64,000 bases of DNA from Combretum micranthum (GCA_024138025.1 JAMXBD010001401.1:124001-188000); one strand, 5' to 3'. Positions 34,594 through 47,220 are shown, numbered from the stretch's first letter. Notes: a model not told the origin generated them from the letters alone. Made by a program: numbers and translations.

Positions 34594-37500
34594 TGTCACG
34601 CCCCAAGGGTACCCTAGTAGCAATAGATAAGTTTCACTTGAATACTATTACTAGATTACCTTCAGAGAATGACATGTTTTCAAAACAACAGGATCTTTTA
34701 GTTGCTTGATAAGAAATGACAAATACATGAAAGAATTAAACTAGTAAATAACTTCTATCTTAATCATAAAATATCACAGAACTATTACAAACCAAGTAGT
34801 CTTCCTGTAATACATAACTGATATATTAACTAAACTATTCTAAGAAAACATAACCATTATTCCCAAGTATAATCATAGACTTCCAGCTCCTAAGCTCTTA
34901 ACGAAGCCATACTCCTGGAAGTGACTAACCAGGGTCGTAGGGTAAACCTGAAAAGACTGTTGAAGTATGAGCGAAACCACAGCTCAGTGAATAACCAGAC
35001 ATATCATACATCACACAAGTTATTAGCAATTCATATGTAATGCAAGCACTCAACCATATGCACAGATACAAGCTTGGATGATCTAGAATCCAAACAGGAA
35101 AAAGATTTACGCCCTCCCACCTGCCCAGGAGAGACTAAGCTTACAGGAAAATCAACGATTTCTCGTTTTAGGGTTATCACTTTTAATATCATCAATTAAA
35201 CTGACCATTTCCTGTATCCATCTTAGAAACTCCCTAAGTATTAATCATTTCAAAGTGATACTATGGGCGGCGTTCTTCGGTGCCACTTAGTTCCCATAGA
35301 ACCAACGGAACAAAGAAAACCTTGGAAGAACTAACACATTAGAACAACCAAGCATTAACAGAGAACCGAAATATTAATACGTAGCAGGCTGTCATCCTTT
35401 TATATATGCAATAATGCAGTTCGTGCAATGCATGATCAGATTATTTTATTAAGTCTATAATTCTTATTCAATTTCAGAGTGACCATATATTACACACAAT
35501 CATCATCATACTACTTCACAACATCAAATCATTTCATTATCACTTTTGTAATGATAGGTTAACTATCATACAATCTGATCACAACATACTTTCAACAAAA
35601 CATTCATTTGATTATCTTTGCATTATATATTCAACTATTTACAAGCACATACAGTACAATATGACTGAATTACTCACCTGCTCATACTGACTCAATCGTA
35701 ATAATCGGCTGGTAGATCTTCTAGTGTATCAAAGTCACCTATTAAGATGAATAAAGTATTCATCAATATATTATAGATTATATAACTAAATTCCTATACG
35801 TGACTAGTGTCCTAACTTGATATTTATCAAGCTTTGGTAGTGACTAATACTAATTTAGTGTTATTCTATACTGAACTCAATATAGAAAATTATATTTATT
35901 TATTATTACTTAGTGTCGTCGTGTTTCTCTTAATTTATCTCGTATAATTATTTTGTTATTTTTAGAAGTCACATTACTCGAAAATTTAGCTTATTTCAAT
36001 TTCCATTCTTACCTATTTTATCTATTTAGAACAAATATTTGACTATTTATAACTTTTATTAACAAGCTTTCGTTGAAGAAATATGGGTGTACGCCGGCTC
36101 AAAGCCGCCGGCTTTGAAACCCAAGTGCCGGTGTTGATTTGGTTTTGTAAATTATTTCATATCAGTTACACCGGCTTTGAAAGCTGTCAGCTTTCAACGT
36201 AGTCCGGTCCTACGTCGCCGACGTAGAATCCCAGATATCCGGCTTTCATTCATTTTTACGTGAAATAAATTTTACGTAGCTTCTGTTCAGTGTAAGCCGT
36301 CTCTACACCGCCGGCCTATCTTTGTGAGCTGCCGGCATTGAACAACTATACTGCCGGCTTTTAGACGGTGTTAGCACTGTTCATCATCTTCCTCGATAAT
36401 CTGATTCTTATTTGTTAAATTTTCTACGTTAAAAATATTCTTAAACCATTTCTAAGTGTTTCTGTATCTTATATATAGTCATACAACAACTCTTAACACT
36501 TCTATATACATATAATCTTAGATCTCGATCTTACTAAAATATAGCTAGGGTTTCGGATTTTTACCTCGGTTGAGCCGATCCGATGAAACTCAAAGCTTGT
36601 ATTTGTGTTTATTACGTTCCTATGATTATCAGAAGCCAGTTCTAATTCTTAGATTTGAAAGAAAATCATTTGAATTACATCAACTTACCTTTGAACTCGT
36701 TCCAAGGGTTTTTCGTATTGTTTTCCTTTTGATTCGTATTTGGATGATTTGATCTGTTTGTTTTCTGTTTTTAGTTCGTTTTGGTTGCTATGTAGGAGTA
36801 GTTTCGTTGTGGAAAGTTTGGGAAATAATGAGGGTTGTTTGTTTTGTTCATTAATAAACTTAATCATATATATATATAGAAGGAAGAAAGAAGAAGTTGC
36901 AGCTACGTTTTTTCCTCCGAGTTTCCTTCGATTTTTCCTCCTCATTTGGCTACATTTGATCTGTAGTTTTCATGCTATTAATGAGAAGTCCACTTGGCAT
37001 TATTTAATTGGCCTTTAGGGTGACTTTTGTTGACAAAGAGGTGCATTATTGGAGCAATTTTGACTCCTCTTCTTCTCCAAATCTTCCAAGGCAATCTTGC
37101 AGCCGAAATCCACCGAATGCATATATATATAAATATTAACTTAATTATTTAACTTAGTTTTAGGATGGTTTAACAAGTTATAAGGGTACAAATTAGCTAA
37201 TATTTAAGAGTTTTTGTATAGAAACATGTTTATAGGAGTATACAAAATACTTAGATTATCGAATAATACAATTTTAAGTTTTATATATACATGATTATTT
37301 ATTCGTATAATTTTATCTCCCGCGATTAAGATCTCTTAAGCTCATTAGGTCAATTTTTATTTTAGGCTTCAATATTTTAAGAAAACTCGAATTAGAACAA
37401 TAACATGATTCGATTATTTATTTGGAGTTCAGATCTTGAGTTATACAATAGTTTATGTTTTCGTTGTGTATTTATAATCATAACGGTTTATCTTTAGTTA

Positions 37501-38022
37501 TCGTTTTCTGCTTATAAGCGTAGATAATTATTTACTTAATATCGCTTTTGATACAGAAGCTAAACCATATATATATATATATATATATCTTTAGTTTTAA
37601 TACCTATCATAGAATCTTATTAGTAGCGTTTAATACTATCTAGGAATCTTGAATTTAGGGTTTAAATCTAAGTGCAAGCTCATTACTACTCGTTGTTCTA
37701 ATCTCGAATCATTGTTGGGTTCAAAAACAATCATTTAATCTTTATATTTATATTTTTCTATTTGAATCTATTTGTATAACAAGTTTCGGGTTTGAAATTT
37801 AGATTTTCTTTTAATCATATCTTGAATTATTCATTCAAGATACGAAATCTCGTTTTTGGTATTAACTAGGGTTAAAGAAATTCTTTGTTCAATTTCTAAA
37901 TACTTTATCTAACCAAATTCTAGGTATTGATCTATTCTTAGACTTTGATTAGAATCTAAATCCATTAACTAGTTCATATAATCTAAGTTGTATACTAATG
38001 TGGAAAATTTCCAGGGTTTATA
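34594..38022 (-). repeat. 5' LTR of Tekay-like element
   Basis: 3429 bases, homologous to 22937-26588. Two deletions explain the length difference: about 33 bases near 35116, and 184 bases near 36062 where a four-base AACA microhomology marks the joint. The outer CA has become TA at 38021-38022. It would contain the promoter of the element. Confidence 0.92.
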
Positions 38023-38027
38023 GTTGA

Positions 38028-39582
38028 GGTAGTGAAATCAGGATGAAAAGGAAAAAGATGTTCATGAAACACCACATCTCGACTAAAGACAATTTGTTTC
38101 TTGACTAAATCATACACCTTGTACCCTTTTTGACTATATGGATAACCAAGAAAAACACTCTTGAGCCTCGAATATCAAACTTATCCTTTTGTGGAGAAGA
38201 ATTGGTTATATAGCACAAACATCCCATAATTTTCAGATGATCATAAGCTGGTTTTTTATGGAATAAAGTTTCAAAAGGACTTTTCCATGCTAGAACTGGT
38301 ATAGGCATAAGATTGATAAGGTAGGTCGTAGTCAAAATACACTCTCCCCAAAATTTTTTTGGTAAATTTGCATGGATTCACAAGGCACGGGCAGTATCAA
38401 GTAAGTGAAGATGTTTTCTCTCCACTCTCCCATTTTGTTGAGGGGTATAGGTCATAGTACGTTGGTGTATGATCCCAAGATTATGAAACAAATATTGACA
38501 TGCATGAGATAAAAACTCAGCTCCATTATCAGTTCTAATAAACTTTGGTTTAGCCAAAAATTGTGTTTGAACCATCTTAAGAAAACGTTCAATACAAGAC
38601 AACACTTGTGACTTATGTCGAATAAAAAAAGTCCAAGTACAACAAAAATGATCATCTAATATTGTAAGGAAAAAATGAGCACCACATAAAGAAGCAATAG
38701 GAAAAGGTCCCCATATGTCTATATGAAGCAATTCAAAAGACAAAGATGAACGATTTACACTTCTATCGAAAGACAAACGATGAGACTTAGCTTGAGAACA
38801 AGTCTCACACAAAAAATTCTCAACAACAAGAGTCTTACAACAATCCAAATGACTCATTTTTGACAAGGAAGAATGACCTAAACGATCATGATACAATTTG
38901 AACAAAGAATCTTTATTACAAGCTACTGTACTATTTACAGTAGGAGAAATAGAAATTGACTTTCCTAATGTACGCAATTGTCCAACATAATCAACTTGCA
39001 TTACATACAATCCATGCAAAGCTTGAGCTGTAGCTACAAATCTGTTAGTTTGATGGTCCTGAAATGACAAAGAATGTGTATCAACAAAGGTGATGAGATT
39101 ACTATCAGTTAGCAACTTATGAACTGATATAAGGTTTTGTTGAAAATCAAGGACAAAGAGAACATGATGCAGAACTAAGAACTTACTGACATGAATAGTA
39201 CCTACCTCAGTAACTAGTTTTTTTTGTCCATCTGGTAATTGAATTGAAATAGGTTGTGGCAAATTGTATAGTTCAACAAGTAGGGTTTAAAAGGTGTCAT
39301 GTGATCGGTGGCACCCGTGTCAACAATCCAAGTAAACACACTACTATTAAAAGCATTAAGAGACAAAGATTTAGAAGACATACCAGCAAAATTCACAGCA
39401 GCAGACAACGTATCTCCATTATTTTGCTTTTTAAACTCCAATGCTCTTAAAACTTCTTGACAAACACTAGAGATAAGTTGTGGATCAACACCTTTACTTC
39501 CTAACTCCTTATCTGTATTGTTGAAATCCAGTGGAGTCTTATAAAACGAATGACTTGTTTTGTCTACAAAACAATTGGCCAC
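38028..39582 (-). pseudogene. Copia protease and integrase, decayed
   Basis: The frame 39582-39214 contains the protease active site (WIVDTGATDHMT). The frame 39262-38378 has the integrase zinc region (LYHDRLGHSSLSKMSH..CETCSQAKSHRL) and core (ELLHIDIWGPF, FIRTDNGAEFLS, TPQQNGRVERKHLHLL). The frame 38335-38105 continues MTTTYLINLMP to the GCLCYI segment. Past a frameshift, the last copia residues run up to 38028, where the Tekay insertion cuts the gene. Stops after DTARAL and a frame change near 38140 disable it. Confidence 0.85.
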
Positions 39583-39699
39583 TTGTTTTGGTTGCTTCTT
39601 TACTCTTTTACCTTTATACCACTCAGGATAGCTAATGAGTTGAAAACAATTCTCTATAGAATGATTGTCAGCTCTACAATGTTTACAAGTTTGCTTAAA

Positions 39700-40524
39700 C
39701 TATGTTCGAGGCCCTTTCTTCGCAAAATTTTCCCTTATATTCTCTGATTTCTTAACAAGAAAAGCTGAAACATCCATATCAGTTGAACTATTCATGGTGA
39801 TTAACTTTTGCCTCTCAACTTGTTGAACAAGGAAATATGCCTTGTTAACAATCGGAAGAGGATCCATGGATAGAAGTTGATTTCGGACTGCTTCAAACCC
39901 CTCGTTTAGTCCCATCAAAAACTGAATCAGTTTATTTTCATTCTCAAATTCATGGATCCTATCCTTTAATCGACAAGTACAATATTCAATTCTTCCACAC
40001 TCACATGAGGGATATGCACGTAAAGCTTGCAATTCATCCCAAATCCTCTTCAACTTGTTGTAATAAATCCCAATCGACTGATTCATTTGTCTTATGTTAC
40101 TTAGCTCACACTGTAATTGAAAAATCATAGGGCCATTTCCTTGCCCAAACTGTTCAGTAATCTCATTCCATAGATCTAAAGCAGACTGTGCATATATATA
40201 GTTATGAGACAATTCATTTTGCATGGAATTCAATATCCATGCCCGCACCATACTATCACTTTGATGCCATCGCTCATATTCCGAAGAATTTAAACTAGGT
40301 TGTACAATTGATCCATCAATAAACACTAGTTTCAATTTCGCAGCTAATCCAATCTTAATAGATCTACTCCATGTCATGTAATTAGATCCAATAAACTGTA
40401 TATTCCCAATCGACATATTAGGGCTATCGGAAGAAGAAAGATGATAAGGATCCCTAATTACCGTATCACATTGTTGATTGCGATTCATATCTGAATTATT
40501 CTCCATGAAGACAAACAATAGCAA
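39700..40524 (-). pseudogene. Copia gag (UBN2-type)
   Basis: From 40524 the frame reads the copia gag pattern: DPYHLSSSDSPNMSIGNI near residue 25, NYMTWSRSIKIGL, YERWHQSDSMVRAWILNSM, the LWNEITEQFGQGNGPMIFQL segment and IGIYYNKLKRIWDEL, then cysteine-containing CECGRIEYCTC. A TAG at 39700 is followed in the same frame by a CCHC knuckle (CKHCRADNHSIENC, about 39645-39690), so the stop is a decay mutation inside gag. Confidence 0.85.
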
Positions 40525-40562
40525 TTCAAACGGAGAAAATGCATAAGAATCTTACCAGAACA

Positions 40563-40574
40563 GCTCTAATACCA
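40563..40574 (-). other. Primer binding site of copia element
   Basis: Minus-strand TGGTATTAGAGC directly abuts the 5' LTR. It matches the initiator methionine tRNA site with one mismatch. Confidence 0.8.
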
Positions 40575-40787
40575 TGTGAAGTTGTTGATGAATCAAGATC
40601 AATCAGTCAAGAAAAACTCCATGTCAGAGAGAAGAGAACTTATTGTATTGTATATCAGAGTCTCAAAGATACTGTTACGGTTATAGAGAATATATATCAG
40701 CTAACAAACTATTTACAAAAACCAATTAACAAATAACATCTGGTCTAATTACAAAATGACACGTGTCAAGTACATATATTCTCCACA
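40575..40787 (-). repeat. 5' LTR of copia element
   Basis: 213 bases, differing from 20841-21053 by 8 substitutions. The right-hand TTAAC duplication follows at 40788. Confidence 0.92.
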
Positions 40788-40888
40788 TTAACATAACAAT
40801 AATAAATCGACAGAAAAAGGAAAAAAAGGAATTATGGAATGGAGTTTATTAATTTATATGAAATAAATCAGCTCATTTGTTGGCTTAC

Positions 40889-43800
40889 AGTAGAAGTGTT
40901 GCTGTGGCATTGAAATTGATATTCTGCCAAAGGCTACTGGAAACATTACCACTCAAGTGGTTATTTTTGAGGGACCTAAAAGAAAGGACAAGATTGTCAT
41001 TTTTCATGAATATCCAGCTTGGCATCAGATAGCATCCATCGTTTTGAAGTTAGAGAGGTCCTTTCTGTTTACTCAAAAAGTGCAGAGCAAAACTTCTTAT
41101 ACTGACAACTAATCCTACTAATCGATCAAGAAGCAAATTAAATGAAAACAAATGTGGTCAAAAGGTCAGTGCTCCTTACAGTTTCTGAAGATTTGGCAGA
41201 CCTGCAAAACTTGAAGGGATGGTTCCCTCAAGCAAGTTATCAGATAAATCACTGCACCATGAAGATATTTGATTTGGCATGCTTCTTTCAATTCTTCAAT
41301 GCAGAAACACTTTGTTAAAGGTGAAAATTCACAGAGAAAAAGAACATGTACTGATGCAGCTGAGACACTAAAGCACATAAACAAGACTAAGCAGCTTTTA
41401 AACTGAATCATCTTTCAGGTTTGCAAGTTACTTACATTGCTGTGATGTTACCAGATAACTTATTTGTTGGTATATTCCCTTCAAGTTTATTCAAGCTGAG
41501 ATCTCTGGAGAATATTAACAACACCGTCATAGAGTAAGACAAAGTGAGTAACATTACTTCTACTCTTCAACTTTACCATTCAAAACTTGAGAGGATTGCA
41601 GTTTGTTATCTTGTTTTCTTCTTAGCATGAACATGAAAAGTAAATATATCGAGCTTTTGAATAGAAGAAGAGATTGTGTTGTCAAACAATGGCTAGAAAG
41701 GACTCTCCATTAAATTATATGAGTAAAACTTTACAAAGAACAGCATGAAGATTGAGAAGAAAATTGTGTCTCAGATTCTTACACGTAAAGAAGGCCTATA
41801 ATAGTGCTGAAATCAGCGACTGGACCTTGCAAATTGCAGTTCCTAAGGCTCCTATTGAATTGACCAGTGTAAAAGCAAAAGTATATTAAATGCAAAGTAA
41901 CGATCCGTTTCTAACCGATGTCTGAAACATTCATAATAAAGAGGAGCGTAAAATTCTTCCAAGTGGAATGCTTATACTTGACTGATCTCCCCGGAGCAAG
42001 AAAAACAGATTTCTGAAAAGGATGCACAAGTTCTGGGTACAGAAGGAGAGACAGGAAGGGGAGATGGAGAGAGAGATCTCCCAGTTTTGAGAGATTTGAC
42101 ATGTTGACATAGGAACTTGGAATTTCAGTTCCCTCAAAGTTATTGTTGTCAAGTTGACTGCAAAAAAGCAACATAACACCACCATGAAGATATAAGGCAT
42201 TGAGCATTTTTGATGATCACTGATTTCAATTGCATAATGGATTCTCAAAGTTCTACAGCATTTGTATGTCTTGTGGAAAATGCTTTCGATACCTTTAAAA
42301 ATAAGAATTATATTGTTTAATGAAGAAAAGTTTTCATTCAAATGGATATATTTTATTAAAAATGAGAAATTAGATCCCTCCTTTTTATTATCTGAATGAA
42401 AATTTTTTTGTCACTTTAAAATCTCAATTGAAGAAATACTTCGAAGGCTTAGAAATCATCTTCCATGAAACAAACGCCCATTAGAAAGATTCTAACTGGA
42501 GGGGGATCAACATTTATCTCTAATCACTTTAAATACAAGCTAGATATGTTAAATTTCGGTCAAAGGAGAAAAAGATCTAGTACAAAGATACTCTTAATGT
42601 ATTTCAATCCTTCTTTTTGTCCTTTTGAGGTTAAATTTTTCTCAATACCCTTAATGTATTTGAGAAACAATTCTCAACAGTACAAAGATACTCCAAACAT
42701 CTTTAATTTGTAGATGGCATTAAAAACTATGGTCGTATCATTAAACAACTTACAGAATTTTCAGTTTTGGAATCTGAGAAAACTCCGGAGGAAGATAGCC
42801 CGATAAATTGTTGTTTTGTAATAGGCTGCAAATATTCTCCATCCTTGTCAAACCAAAAAGATGAAGAGGGCTAATATAATCTAAAAGGGTGAAACTTACA
42901 GGTGCAAGAGTTCAGGTAACTTTGAGAGCTCCAGTGGAATATGGCCGCTGAATTTATTGTTGCTCATGTGACTACACCATACCATTTATAGATATGCATT
43001 AATCAACCAAAGTAGTTATTTATGCAGAAAATATATTTAATTTTTCAGAGAGCTTACAGATGTTGAAGTTTGGGCAAATTTGCAAAAGATTTTGGCAATG
43101 GCCCTGATAAATCGTTACGCCCCAGGTCCAATCTTCTTAAATTTGGAAGAATACCAAGCTCATCTGGTGGAAGACCTGATAATTTGTTATTGCCTAATAG
43201 CCTACATTAAGAAAAAGATATAGGTATCTATTTCAGAAACTCAAAGCAGTATATATGATAACGATTACAGAGCTACTTAAAGGAGTGCAGTAGAATTTCT
43301 TGATCCTTCTCCAATCCTTGTTTAGGGAAGAATCAAATATAACTAACAATATGATGCAAATAATACTTAAATAGGTTCACAAAGCCATAGACTAATCCAT
43401 TTGCCGACAGTTTTTCCTCAGTCAGTGATTGGGAATTGTGAAGTTCCATATCAAAAGTTAGGTAGAACCCAGAATATCATACTACTTATGAGAGTTTGGC
43501 GAGGATGCAAAGATGGGATAAAAATACGACACTCAATTTTTCAGAACTGATCACTCCCTCTTTCTCTTTATCAAGCTTTAAAGGAATTAAGAACTTGATT
43601 CATGCTAAATGTCATGCCGTATGTCATGTGCTTCTTGTAATAAAACTGAAAAGGGTGATGAAAGAACCTGAAAATTTTTCCAGGTAAAAATAGCATGTGT
43701 ACAGTGACATTTTGCAGTATCAAAGCGCATATCTTTTTAATGTAACAGAAGCTTCAGGTCATGTTTCATATATGACCATTGGCAATAAGACCATATTAAA

Positions 43801-44780
43801 ACTGACTCTACAAGAGCAAAGAACAACTGTCAACTTCATATAATTTTGTGTAAAACATACAGCAAAGTAAGAGAAGTCATATTGCCTATCTCCCTTGGTA
43901 TGCTTCCTTCAATGTCATTCCAACAAAATTCCTGTCAATAAGTATGTAGCCCAATTTGAGATGACAAACCACTTCAATTGAAAAGGACGAACATAAACAG
44001 CAGACGTGAAGCTCATGACATACAGCAGTCACATAGGTCAGTAGACCGAGCTTAGGAGATAATTTTCCCGAAAGGTTCTTGTTCAGCAGTCGCCTGTAAG
44101 TAACGAAAAAAATAAGGCTGTTATCACAAGACTATTTAAAATTGAAACACACAATTCTTCTTATGCAATTAACATAAAATTTCGATCTAACTTGCAAGTT
44201 ATGGGATTAAACAGTAGCTAGATAATGAATGAGGTACTACTAAACGAGAGAGTTTCAACCAGTTCAACACAGATTTGCTGTTCAAAAATTACATTGAAAA
44301 TTGTTTATAATACAGAATTTAAGCAGAGGAATCCCTTGCGATGTTCAACTGAAGTATAAACAGCATGAAAATTTGATGGCACAAAATGAATATGAATCAA
44401 GAAACACACAAAATTCTATAATATGGAGTAGTCCATCACTTTGACTTGCACAGAAAACCCCAGTCCAATCAGATGTGCATGGATCACCTCTTCTCCAGGG
44501 AAGTCTCTTAAATGGATCGATAAGCTCATCATAAACATCTACCAGTGCCTCTACTGAAGAAAAATAGATTATTCAGTGGAAAATTGTGGACCAACAAAAG
44601 AAGGTACGTGCATAAACTCACAACATTGGTAAACAGATAAATTGATTAAATTCACAATATGTCTAAACAGACAAATTGACCTTCAGCTCTGGAAGTCACT
44701 TGTCCCCTGGTTAGTAACAAGAAGCAACTTGAACCAAACACAAGAGCAATTCCAAGTAAGCAAGGCCACCGCATCGCCAT
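40889..44780 (-). pseudogene. Gene A signal peptide and LRR exons
   Basis: Signal peptide exon 44780-44681 (start ATG at 44780, hydrophobic LLGIALVFGSSCFLLL). LRR N-cap exon 44553 to about 44416 (WRRGDPCTSDWTGVFC). LRR exons: 44093-44024, 43931-43861, 43201-43058 (two repeats), 42971-42900, 42825-42754, 42157-42083, 41851-41783, 41504-41436, 41251-41180 and 40975-40889. Typical repeats read LxxNxLSGxxPxx. Damage: exon 44093-44024 is 70 bases and 43931-43861 is 71, where gene B has 72 each. The donor after 42083 reads GGGAGA where B has GTGAGA. The donor after the N-cap exon is also altered. Confidence 0.85.
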
Positions 44781-46440
44781 CTCTTGAACATTAAAAAGCA
44801 AGAGAATAAGTAGAGGAGCACAACCAATCAGCATTAAAATTTGTCAACAAATTTAATCATGTGTGGTGCTAATCAAAGTTCACATTTATGACCAAATGGT
44901 AACTGCAACTGTTCTTGATTATTAACTACTGTCACAGAGAAACATTGAAATTTCATATATTTGAACTTGCAAAATATTCCAAAAGTAATTTTCTTGAGAA
45001 AAGAGACACCATTATAAGCACTTGACAGGATTAAAAATCTTTCATTCAATGAGAATTCACAAACAAAAATACTAAATAATGGAATGATCAAGAGTCTCAC
45101 ATGGATGCTTTGCATTAGAAGCTAACGAGTAAAGTCACACTGAAACATTCTGTTAAAGCAAAATGCATAATAAAACTGAAAGAAGACTACTTTCCAAATA
45201 TGTTAATTAATATTGACTTGTATGTAGAAGAATTGCCAAATTTAGACTAGATCATCCTTGGACAATGTTTTTTCCCCTAAAAACTAACGGTCAATTTGTT
45301 GCATTGATTACAGTCTAAAATAGAAAAGGGGCTCCTGAGAGTCCGACATATATTACTGGCTTTGGACGTATCTGCAGATGATAAAGACAGCATCCCTAGA
45401 CTAATCCATCAATCAACTTATAAGGGGTTAAATGACGATGCAGAGATCAAATTCAAGATTCTCTGCTTTAATGCCATGTTGAATTTAGATTTTACATCAA
45501 ACTAATGTAACAACCTGTTTAAGTGGATATGGGAGGAAAGCAACAAAAAATAACGGAAAATATAGCTTTTTGCTTTGATATGTAAGCAAGAGATAAAAAT
45601 AATGGAAGCAAACATCGTTGATGATAGGGTCAAACATACCCCTACATATCTTCTCTTAATGCTACTTTTAGCTATAGTCATAGTTTTAAATTCCTTTTTA
45701 TCTACTCTCACTAGAATTAAATAGATATCATCTGGATATAAAGTGGAAACATATCCCCATTTCTCTCCAACTCCATCCATTTTTACTTTCATTTAATATT
45801 TCGAAGCATTATATTTCCACCAAATTCCATCCTTTTCTTCTATTTCCCTTGGTTTCATCAGATCTATAGTTTAAACTAATTCTGATTTAAGAGTGATGAG
45901 TTTATGTCAGAATGATATGAATGGTCAAGAAATTACAGAAAATAGCAAGACCTGATAAAAGGCCACTGTCCAAGTTGTTGGTTGGTTAATTTCTCAAAAA
46001 GAGTAAATTATAGATTCTGTATGAGCTAAGCATGAGGTTGACCGTGAAAAGTACCGGCAATATCTTATGGAAAACTAGCAAATTGGTAGGTTTGCTTCTT
46101 TCAATTAAATTCTAAATCCTTTATAATATAATCCACATATTGATTATTTTAACTTGATAAACCAGATGTGTGTACAAAATGGACTGTTTTACAAGCATTT
46201 AAAAAGACTTATTAGGAGTTGACTCTAAAATTCCAGTAATTCAGGACCGATTCAATACTAATTTGGCCTAACATTCCAAAAGTCTATCAACCAAAGTTAT
46301 GAATAAAAATTTGCAAGTCCTCTGGCCTGTACTTAACAATTTACAGTGAATGTATCATATGATGAAACCTTAGCTTGAAATTTTTTCACTCTGAAGGGTC
46401 ATCAACAAACCACAACCTTTTGAACATGAAAAAGCTTGCA
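44781..46440 (-). promoter_or_regulatory. 5' flank of gene A (duplicated block)
   Basis: This non-coding upstream region has collinear counterparts upstream of gene B and in 46495-47220. Shared blocks include about 44860-44960, 45345-45500, 45740-45860, 45890-46080 and 46195-46440. An open frame at 45502-45792 has no recognisable domain and lies in this duplicated non-coding DNA. I could not fix a TATA box or transcription start. The promoter role is inferred from position and conservation between copies. Confidence 0.5.
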
Positions 46441-46494
46441 AACTAGTAGGAGTAACACACAAGTAGTCAGCAAAATAATTTTCCAACTAATTAA

Positions 46495-47220
46495 AATGTC
46501 TGTGAAGCTAATTAAAGTCGATATTTATAACTTCTAAAAACCGCATCTATTCTTGATTACTAATTACTGTCACAGTTGAACATTGTAAATATCATATCAT
46601 AACAACTTAGACAAATCTGCTGATAAGGAAGGCAGGATCCCTAAGGCAATCAATAAGTTAAATAGTTAGTAGACGATCGAATGATGATGTAGAGATAAAA
46701 TTCATGATTCACTGTTTTATAATGCCTGGTTTTATTTAGATTCCACAACCAACTAAGCTACCAATCTGTTTATTTTAACCTACTAAGCTTCTTACCAGAT
46801 TTAAATTGATACCAGTTGCACATAAAAGTAAAAACATATCCCCATGTCTCTCCAATTCCATCCAAGTATTATTTTCATTAAAATTTTCAAAACGTCATCT
46901 TTCCATCGGTTTCAACATCTTTTTTTTTTTTTTTCCTGTCTATTTCCCTTGATATCATCCTATCAAAGTTTAATCTTATAGATATACTGCAATTTCATAT
47001 GTATTGTTAAACAACGATGATATCAACATTCTGCAGCTTGTGCCAAGATTGGTCAAGAAATTTAAAGAAAATGCTATGGTTTGGTAAAAGGTCAGTGTCT
47101 GAATTTCTCAAAGAGAGTGGAATATAAATTAATAAATGGGGGCTAATATACATGGGTTTAACTTGAGGTTGAAGGTGACAGTACTTAAATGTAATGATAA
47201 ACTACCAAATTATAGCCAAG
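46495..47220 (-). promoter_or_regulatory. Orphan copy of the LRR-RLK upstream region
   Basis: Blocks of the gene A upstream region recur here in the same order without any exon: 46500-46600 matches 44870-44960 (TTCTTGATTA..TAATTACTGTCACAG), 46615-46790 matches 45370-45520, 46830-46990 matches 45740-45890 (ACATATCCCCATGTCTCTCC), and 47030-47220 matches 45920-46100 (GGTAAAAGGTCAGTGTC). The gene body expected between this and the gene A promoter is missing. Confidence 0.6.

Larger units (their letters stand above)
22937..38022 (-). mobile_element. Ty3/gypsy chromovirus (Tekay/Del-like) with very long LTRs
   Basis: LTRs of 3652 bases (22937-26588) and 3429 bases (34594-38022) bracket gag, protease, RT, RNase H, integrase and a C-terminal chromodomain-like region, all on the minus strand. 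The chromodomain and multi-kilobase LTRs fit the Tekay/Del lineage. Target duplications GCTGA (22932-22936) and GTTGA (38023-38027) differ by one transition. The copia reading continues across the two insertion points. The first 300 LTR bases differ at roughly 2-3%, less than the host copia LTRs, consistent with later insertion. At least six in-frame stops inactivate it. Confidence 0.92.
20841..40787 (-). mobile_element. Copia LTR retrotransposon, host of the Tekay insertion
   Basis: Two 213-base LTRs (20841-21053 and 40575-40787) are flanked by perfect TTAAC duplications (20836-20840 and 40788-40792). They differ at 8 of 213 positions by my count and have no indels. The primer site lies beside the right LTR, and gag-protease-integrase-RT-RNase H read leftwards, so it is a minus-strand element. 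The pol frame is interrupted between integrase and RT by the 15 kb gypsy element (22937-38022). It lies in a gene A intron in the same orientation as the gene. Stops and frameshifts make it non-functional. Confidence 0.92.
3286..44780 (-). pseudogene. Gene A: LRR-VIII receptor kinase, decayed, two introns filled by transposons
   Basis: This is a minus-strand LRR receptor-like kinase of the At1g06840 type, normally a plasma-membrane receptor with a serine/threonine kinase inside. Exons, 5' to 3': 44780-44681 signal peptide, 44553-44416 LRR N-cap, LRR exons from 44093 to 40889, then 20474-20406, 19573-19074, 18781-18623, 18522-18238, 17453-17402, 16901-16651, 16564-16431 and 3598-3286. Retroelements occupy the introns between the last two exons and between 40889 and 20474. 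Lesions against gene B include a 2-base loss in exon 44093-44024, 1-base loss in 43931-43861, lost donor at 42082 (GT read as GG), lost acceptor near 18523, shifted frame in the glycine loop, about one base missing near 16516, and two missing bases plus an early stop in the last exon. Without insertions the gene is about 10.6 kb, like B. Domain identity is confident; loss of function is inferred. Confidence 0.85.

Noticed and set aside
45502..45792. 96-codon minus ORF upstream of gene A
   Set aside because: It lies in duplicated upstream DNA. The collinear orphan copy (46830-46990) does not keep the frame, and no domain is recognisable.
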